Of a DNA stretch of 19,505 nucleotides, positions 16,227-19,505 are shown piece by piece. Origin of the DNA: UBA8444 sp964003875 (GTDB lineage: Bacteria > Bacteroidota > Bacteroidia > Flavobacteriales > UBA7312); assembly GCA_964003875.1 (NCBI GenBank), contig CAXFLH010000016.1:1-19505 (forward strand), given 5' to 3'. The translations under genes were made by a program, and so were the position numbers. Each line of letters starts with the position of its first letter. Positions within the stretch are counted from its first letter, which is position 1. A model generated the notes under the pieces. It ran no database searches. It was not told the DNA's origin and saw nothing but the letters and a program-made list of their open reading frames with translations.

Positions 16227-18400
16227 ATAATTTTCCTCCATTCAGAAACATCTTCTTGTTGTATGTGTATCAAATAGTAGCTAGGAACTAAAAAACTAAT
16301 ATCTAAAGTTGAAATCCCCTGAATTTTCTTTTTTAAAATTAATTGTCCAATACTTGAGTAAATAGAAATTTGACTTTCTTTATCAGTATCTATCGTTAGG
16401 TGATTATTACTAGGATTTGGGTAAATTTTCACTAAAAAATCATTATTGTATTTGTCTAAACTTGTACTGATGCTATCGTTAACAAAATAAAATAATCCAC
16501 CAGATTGCATACCTAAAAACAAGTCTCTTTTACCATCATTAGTAAAATCATCAAAAAGTATTGCTGTATTTTTTCCTTTACCAATAGATTGAAAGTTGTC
16601 GCTAATCAGTTCAAAATTTACTGATAAGTCATTATTTTCACTCTTGTAATGGTATATACGACCACTTTCGCTACCTATTAAAATATTTATTTCATTGTCT
16701 TGTTCAAAAACAAAAGGAGTGCTAAATCCATATAAACTTTCATCGTTATTGACTGATATGCCTCCAAAATCTTCAGTAAGCGTATCAAAGACTGGATTAT
16801 CAATAGTCCCCATATTTTCAACGTAAGTAATTGTTCCATCTACTTGGCCAATAATTAAGTCAAATAAATTGTCATCATTCATATCATAAAGAAAAGGTGC
16901 TGAGTGTTGACCAATGTCAATGTTAAAAAAGTTGACATTTTCCAATTCGAATACTGCATCTTGACCAGCATTAGCATTATTTTTAAAATAATGTAATTTG
17001 CCATTATTATCTCCAACAATCATATCTACATCGCCATCGTTATCTAAGTCTGCAAGAGCAGGCAAAAGTCCTTTTACTGTTTCATTGAGTATAGTATCTA
17101 AGGCAATTGTTGAAAGACCTCCAAAATCTCTATCAATAACTTCAAAATTAGGTTCACTTTGGCTTCCTATATTTCTAAGTAAGGCGAGTTGAGAAATGGG
17201 GTTACTGTTATTAAAATACCCGTAATTACCAATAAGTAAATCTTTTAAACCATCGTTATTATAGTCAATAACTGTAGGGTAAGCTCCTGAGCCAAAATCT
17301 AATGTATTGTCTTGAAGAAAATTTTTCTGACTAAATTCAAATGTAGGGTTGTTTTCTTGAGCAGTGTTTAAAAATACCATTATGCTCTCAAAATTCTCCG
17401 AGTTGTTGTCAATATTGGGACTAACTACCAAATCTTTAACATCATCGTTATTTACATCTAAATAAAAAGCGGCAGGAAAAGAATTGATTTCAGCACTTAT
17501 ATCACTTCCATTACCTATTGGAAAATCTTGATTTACAGAAATCATACTTGCATTTTGGGAATCACCTCCATTAATCAATAAGTTTAAGTTATTAAAAGAT
17601 ACGTCACCTAAAATGAAATCCATATCGTTGTCCCCGTCTATATCAAGAGCCAAAGATGATGACCCACTATGAGCTCCGGATGATCGAGTTTCTGCTTGTT
17701 CATCTATTGCATCTTCATTACAGCTATTAAAGTCATAGGTGTTTAACCCTTCAAAGAACTCTCCCCAACAATCGGTTTTCAATTCAAAAATTAAGCTGTC
17801 ACAATTGCCATATAACTCTTGACTTTGATTCTGATGGTATTCTACGTAGCCCCCACTTTGTTTGAAAGTTAGCACGTCTATATCTTGGTCGCCATCAACA
17901 TCAATAAAAGATGGAATATCGACTTCTGATATGATTATAGCACTAAGAATAGGTCCTAAGTCACTAATTAAAGCCTGTGTTTCGATTTGAAAACTTAGGT
18001 TTTCGCCTTGAGAAGTATTTCTATATACTCTAACATAACTGTCATTGTAGGTGAAAATATCTTCCTTGCCATCGCAGTTGAAGTCAACTAATAAAGCCCA
18101 TTTATTTAAGTCTGGAAAATCCTTACTATAATCTTGGCTGTAGTCAAAATCAGTACCCACGCCATCATTATCATTAAGAAAACATAAAACTCTATCACCT
18201 ACTCGTTCAAATACAAAGATGTCTTTTTTTCCGTCATTGTTTAAATCAATATTTGATAATTGACAAGAATTTAGTCCACCAGTAAGAGGGTTTTTAATCA
18301 GATTTCCATTTTCTATAATAGAAAGTTCGGATTGATATAGAAACTGTCCGAAAATCGTAAATGGAATAATTATAATGGATAGTAATAGAGCTTTTTTCAT
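16217..18400 (-). CDS. FG-GAP/VCBS-repeat protein with T9SS type A sorting domain
   Basis: The 727-residue product has a signal peptide (MKKALLLSIIIIPFTIFGQ, cleavage near residue 19). Nine calcium-binding D-x3-D-x3-D motifs of the FG-GAP/VCBS type are spread over residues 52-626: DLNNDGKKD (52-60), DFNCDGKED (106-114), DVDGDQDID (167-175), DIDGDNDMD (253-261), DVNNDDVKD (315-323), DYNNDGLKD (379-387), DLDNDGDVD (451-459), DMNDDNLFD (506-514) and DFTNDGKRD (618-626). This matches a calcium-stabilised beta-propeller, as in integrin-alpha-like proteins. A type A T9SS sorting domain ends the protein (VKIYPNPSNNHLTID at 657-671, ISIYSSIGQLILKK, final WRKIIKK). It is a secreted or surface protein; the ligand or substrate is unknown. 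It is convergent with mdh and divergent from secD. Confidence 0.92.
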   Translation of the reverse strand: MKKALLLSIIIIPFTIFGQFLYQSELSIIENGNLIKNPLTGGLNSCQLSNIDLNNDGKKDIFVFERVGDRVLCFLNDNDGVGTDFDYSQDYSKDFPDLNKWALLVDFNCDGKEDIFTYNDSYVRVYRNTSQGENLSFQIETQALISDLGPILSAIIISEVDIPSFIDVDGDQDIDVLTFKQSGGYVEYHQNQSQELYGNCDSLIFELKTDCWGEFFEGLNTYDFNSCNEDAIDEQAETRSSGAHSGSSSLALDIDGDNDMDFILGDVSFNNLNLLINGGDSQNASMISVNQDFPIGNGSDISAEINSFPAAFYLDVNNDDVKDLVVSPNIDNNSENFESIMVFLNTAQENNPTFEFSQKNFLQDNTLDFGSGAYPTVIDYNNDGLKDLLIGNYGYFNNSNPISQLALLRNIGSQSEPNFEVIDRDFGGLSTIALDTILNETVKGLLPALADLDNDGDVDMIVGDNNGKLHYFKNNANAGQDAVFELENVNFFNIDIGQHSAPFLYDMNDDNLFDLIIGQVDGTITYVENMGTIDNPVFDTLTEDFGGISVNNDESLYGFSTPFVFEQDNEINILIGSESGRIYHYKSENNDLSVNFELISDNFQSIGKGKNTAILFDDFTNDGKRDLFLGMQSGGLFYFVNDSISTSLDKYNNDFLVKIYPNPSNNHLTIDTDKESQISIYSSIGQLILKKKIQGISTLDISFLVPSYYLIHIQQEDVSEWRKIIKK

Positions 18401-18405
18401 ACTTA

Positions 18406-18413
18406 CAAACTTA
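18406..18413 (-). promoter_or_regulatory. Probable promoter -7 element of the FG-GAP gene
   Basis: The minus strand reads TAAGTTTG, an exact TAnnTTTG match. It ends five bases before the ATG, so transcription would start at or next to the start codon. No clear -33 element is visible. Confidence 0.45.
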
Positions 18414-18492
18414 CGATTTAAAATTTTGAAAAACGTATCTCAAAACATAATGAAATTGAACATACATACTAAAAATAGTAAATCTGATTTCA

Positions 18493-18524
18493 ATTGCTAT
18501 TTCAAAATTGAAATTTTATATTTG
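18493..18524 (+). promoter_or_regulatory. Promoter of secD with an embedded palindrome
   Basis: The -7 element TATATTTG (18517-18524) matches TAnnTTTG. ATTG (18493-18496) lies 20 bases upstream as the -33 element. Between them lies a palindrome, ATTTCAA-AA-TTGAAAT (18499-18514), preceded by a further half site, ATTTCAATT (18487-18495). The start codon is 21 bases past the -7 element. Confidence 0.55.
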
Positions 18525-18545
18525 CCCGTTCTAAATTAAAATATT

Positions 18546-19505
18546 ATGCAAAATAAAAGTTTTGTTTCTCTGTTCGCAATAGTCTTTTCAATTGTTTGTT
18601 TATATCAACTATCTTTTACATGGATTGCTCAAGGTGTTGAAGAAGATGCTGTAGAGTATTCGAACGGTGACGAATTAAAGGAAAAAGCGTATTTAGACTC
18701 TATTTCTTCAGAGCCCGTATATAATATAGGTGTTAAAAATTATACTTACAACGAATGTAAATCTAGAGAGTTAAACCTAGGTTTGGATCTTAAGGGTGGT
18801 ATGAACGTAACACTTGAAGTTTCCGTTGTAGATGTGATAAGAGCAATGTCTAATTACAATAAGGATGCAAACTTCAACGCTGCTATTAATATGGCTATTG
18901 ACAAACAATTAGATAGTCAAGACGATTTTGTGACTTTGTTTGCTCAGTCCTTTACTGAAATAAACCCTGAAGGGAAATTAGCTTCAATTTTCTATACACC
19001 TGAATTAAAAGACAAAATAACATCTAACTCTACTAATGATGAGGTTATGGGTGTAATACGTCTAGAAGTTGAAGACGCAATCGATCGCTCATTCAATATT
19101 TTAAGGTCAAGGATTGACCGCTTTGGTGTGTCACAACCCAATATTCAACGTTTAGAAGGTTCGGGAAGAATTTTAGTTGAATTGCCTGGTGTTAAAGATC
19201 CTGAAAGGGTTCGTAAGCTTTTGCAAGGTACTGCTCAATTAGAGTTCTGGGAAACCTATGAAAATGCTGAAATTTTAGGCGCTATTGATCAGATAAATGC
19301 TTATTTAAAATCTCAAGTTGTTGAAGAGGAAGAAACTGTTTCAGAAGTAGAAGAAGTTCAAGAAGAATTAGCTTCCGAAGACGACTTTGATTCTTCATTG
19401 TCTATTGATGATTTGAGTGCAGATAGCGAGGCCGCTTCAGATTCTGCGGCAATGACTGCTGAACAATTTTCTAGAGAAAATCCATTATATGCTGTTTTAT
19501 TCCCT
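18546..19505 (+). CDS. secD: Protein translocase subunit SecD, or SecDF fusion (5' part; runs off the window)
   Basis: SecD/SecDF is the inner-membrane RND-type partner of SecYEG; it uses the proton gradient to pull exported proteins out on the periplasmic side. The 320 visible residues contain the first membrane segment (about 5-24), the P1-domain entry LNLGLDLKGGMN (76-87), which is the SecD signature, and the conserved block RSRIDRFGVSQPNIQRLEGS (187-206) followed by GRILVELPGVKDPERVRKLL (207-226) and TAQLEFWE (229-236). Residues about 259-300 are an acidic, Ser-rich insertion inside the periplasmic region. The frame is open to the last base, so the remaining membrane segments are not seen. 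Bacteroidota usually carry SecD fused to SecF, but the fusion cannot be checked here. Its role fits the many Sec- and T9SS-exported neighbours. Confidence 0.93.
   Translation, partial: MQNKSFVSLFAIVFSIVCLYQLSFTWIAQGVEEDAVEYSNGDELKEKAYLDSISSEPVYNIGVKNYTYNECKSRELNLGLDLKGGMNVTLEVSVVDVIRAMSNYNKDANFNAAINMAIDKQLDSQDDFVTLFAQSFTEINPEGKLASIFYTPELKDKITSNSTNDEVMGVIRLEVEDAIDRSFNILRSRIDRFGVSQPNIQRLEGSGRILVELPGVKDPERVRKLLQGTAQLEFWETYENAEILGAIDQINAYLKSQVVEEEETVSEVEEVQEELASEDDFDSSLSIDDLSADSEAASDSAAMTAEQFSRENPLYAVLFP

Overview
The window comes from the chromosome of an AT-rich member of the Bacteroidota, most likely Flavobacteriales. The evidence is: secreted proteins with type IX secretion system (T9SS) C-terminal sorting domains of both type A and type B; SprB-type repeats; Bacteroidota promoters (-7 element TAnnTTTG) instead of E. 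coli-type -10 boxes; no Shine-Dalgarno sequences; and housekeeping genes (murB, ftsE, gyrB, a malate dehydrogenase, secD/secDF) of the Bacteroidota type. I see no integrase, transposase, CRISPR array, tRNA or rRNA.

Layout. Positions 2-1096 hold the 3' end of a T9SS-secreted fibronectin-type protein, closed by a strong terminator. Positions 1190-1699 hold a decayed small outer-membrane/secreted protein gene with a lost start codon and one internal stop. murB (minus) and a GT4 glycosyltransferase (plus) diverge from a 60-base gap. The GT4 gene runs tail to tail, with overlapping ends, into a minus-strand pair of ftsE and a GT2 glycosyltransferase joined without a spacer. On the plus strand there follows a two-gene operon: a 1022-residue periplasmic TPR protein and a 565-residue outer-membrane beta-barrel that overlaps it by 11 bases. 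gyrB comes next with its own promoter and a terminator. A minus-strand T9SS type B protein with SprB repeats, a plus-strand malate dehydrogenase, a minus-strand FG-GAP/VCBS-repeat T9SS type A protein, and the start of secD/secDF (cut by the window end) complete the window.

How the genes fit together. Much of the window concerns the cell envelope: peptidoglycan precursor synthesis (murB), division or cell-wall hydrolase control (ftsE), glycan transfer (two glycosyltransferases), Sec export (secD/secDF), an outer-membrane barrel with a TPR partner, and three T9SS cargo proteins that need Sec and then T9SS. gyrB and mdh are ordinary housekeeping genes among them. Nothing here is a clearly new defence or mobile system. 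The least explained parts are the TPR/beta-barrel operon, the palindromic operator-like site inside the secD promoter, start codons set directly behind promoters, and the recent-looking pseudogene.
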